Source of the DNA: Lutraria lutraria
Lineage: Eukaryota; Mollusca; Bivalvia; Venerida; Mactridae
Assembly (NCBI GenBank): GCA_964023205.1
Contig: OZ026833.1
Location: 39,525,137-39,589,136, forward strand
Length of the DNA stretch: 64,000 bases
Direction: 5' to 3'
Made by a program: the position numbers and the translations under genes. Below the pieces are notes generated by a model that saw nothing but the letters and a program-made list of their open reading frames with translations, did no database searches and had not been told where the DNA came from. How positions within the stretch are numbered: the first letter of the stretch is position 1; each line of letters starts with the position of its first letter. Below are positions 63,680 to 64,000 of this stretch, piece after piece.

Positions 63680-64000
63680 GTACATAGTTTGTAATTCCCT
63701 CGTTTAAAATCGTCCTTAGACAATTATCGCAGGACAATCACTGTATGATTTATCATGCAGGACTGGATAAAGTATAATTCTTACTACTTTTTCAGCTTGC
63801 TGTCTAATATTACTTTTGACCTACATTTATAATCAATGAAAGTGTTTGATACAAAATCTTCAGCTGAAGTAATAGTTTTCTCATATGTTAAGAGCGTTGT
63901 TGAAACAAATTTTTAGGCCAGAATTCTGTAATTATTTGTTTTTATTCCCTGATAATAATGCAATGATAAAAGCCGAAAAAACATCAATACAATCGCATAT

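Overview
This is a eukaryotic, AT-rich nuclear segment, most likely from a bivalve mollusc. Spliced host genes with GT-AG introns, tRNA-derived SINEs with target-site duplications, and repeats of a type I associate with bivalve genomes (terminal CTCACCTG or TACCCCC motifs, internal tandem units) support this. Species is not determinable by eye. The window is dominated by two large DNA transposons of the Polinton/Maverick (adintovirus-like) class inserted in a small cluster of flavin-containing monooxygenase (FMO) genes.

Layout. 1-8608: the protease-proximal half of Polinton copy 1 (E1, plus orientation, cut by the window edge). 9085-10508: the last two exons of an FMO gene whose 5' part would lie beyond E1. 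13541-15180: a repeat and a decayed third Polinton lineage (polymerase N-terminus only). 19475-23153: a complete four-exon FMO gene. 26497-27310: a LINE remnant. 29089-37009: a decayed multi-exon gene. 35086-38651: repeats with internal tandem units. 44479-61646: a complete second Polinton (E2, minus orientation, 17.2 kb) with 258-bp terminal inverted repeats that read as identical and a 6-bp target duplication CGCGTC. 63502-63679: first exon of a third FMO gene.

E2 encodes a protein-primed family B DNA polymerase (interrupted near its N-terminus by one TAG), an FtsK/A32-type packaging ATPase, an RVE integrase with C-terminal chromodomain, an adenain-like protease, a major capsid protein, a penton-like minor capsid protein, small basic and membrane proteins, a CCHC zinc-knuckle protein, and several accessory proteins at the ends. 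From the ATPase to the protease the genes are packed tightly on one strand, with three ATGA stop/start overlaps.

The most striking observation is that four E2 genes (and the homologous terminal gene of E1) end in perfect or near-perfect copies of the metazoan replication-dependent histone mRNA 3' stem-loop (GGCCCT-TTTC-AGGGCC and the compensatory variant GGTCCT-TTTC-AGGACC). These are usually in tandem at a fixed 22-nt step and followed by a purine-rich GAAAGAA block like the U7-binding histone downstream element. The outermost copies lie inside the terminal inverted repeats, so both terminal genes read outward into the same 3'-end signal. Other genes use AATAAA. Two of the stem-loop genes diverge from a promoter with four evenly spaced CCAAT boxes, a histone-pair-like architecture. 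One of them encodes a small MGNCLKS (myristoylation/palmitoylation-type) protein with two YPDL late-domain motifs. Another gene in the late cluster carries a histone-H1-like Lys/Pro/Ala tail. Together these suggest an element that ties accessory gene expression to host S phase, packages DNA with histone-like proteins, and may use ESCRT/ALIX-type membrane budding; this is inference from motifs.
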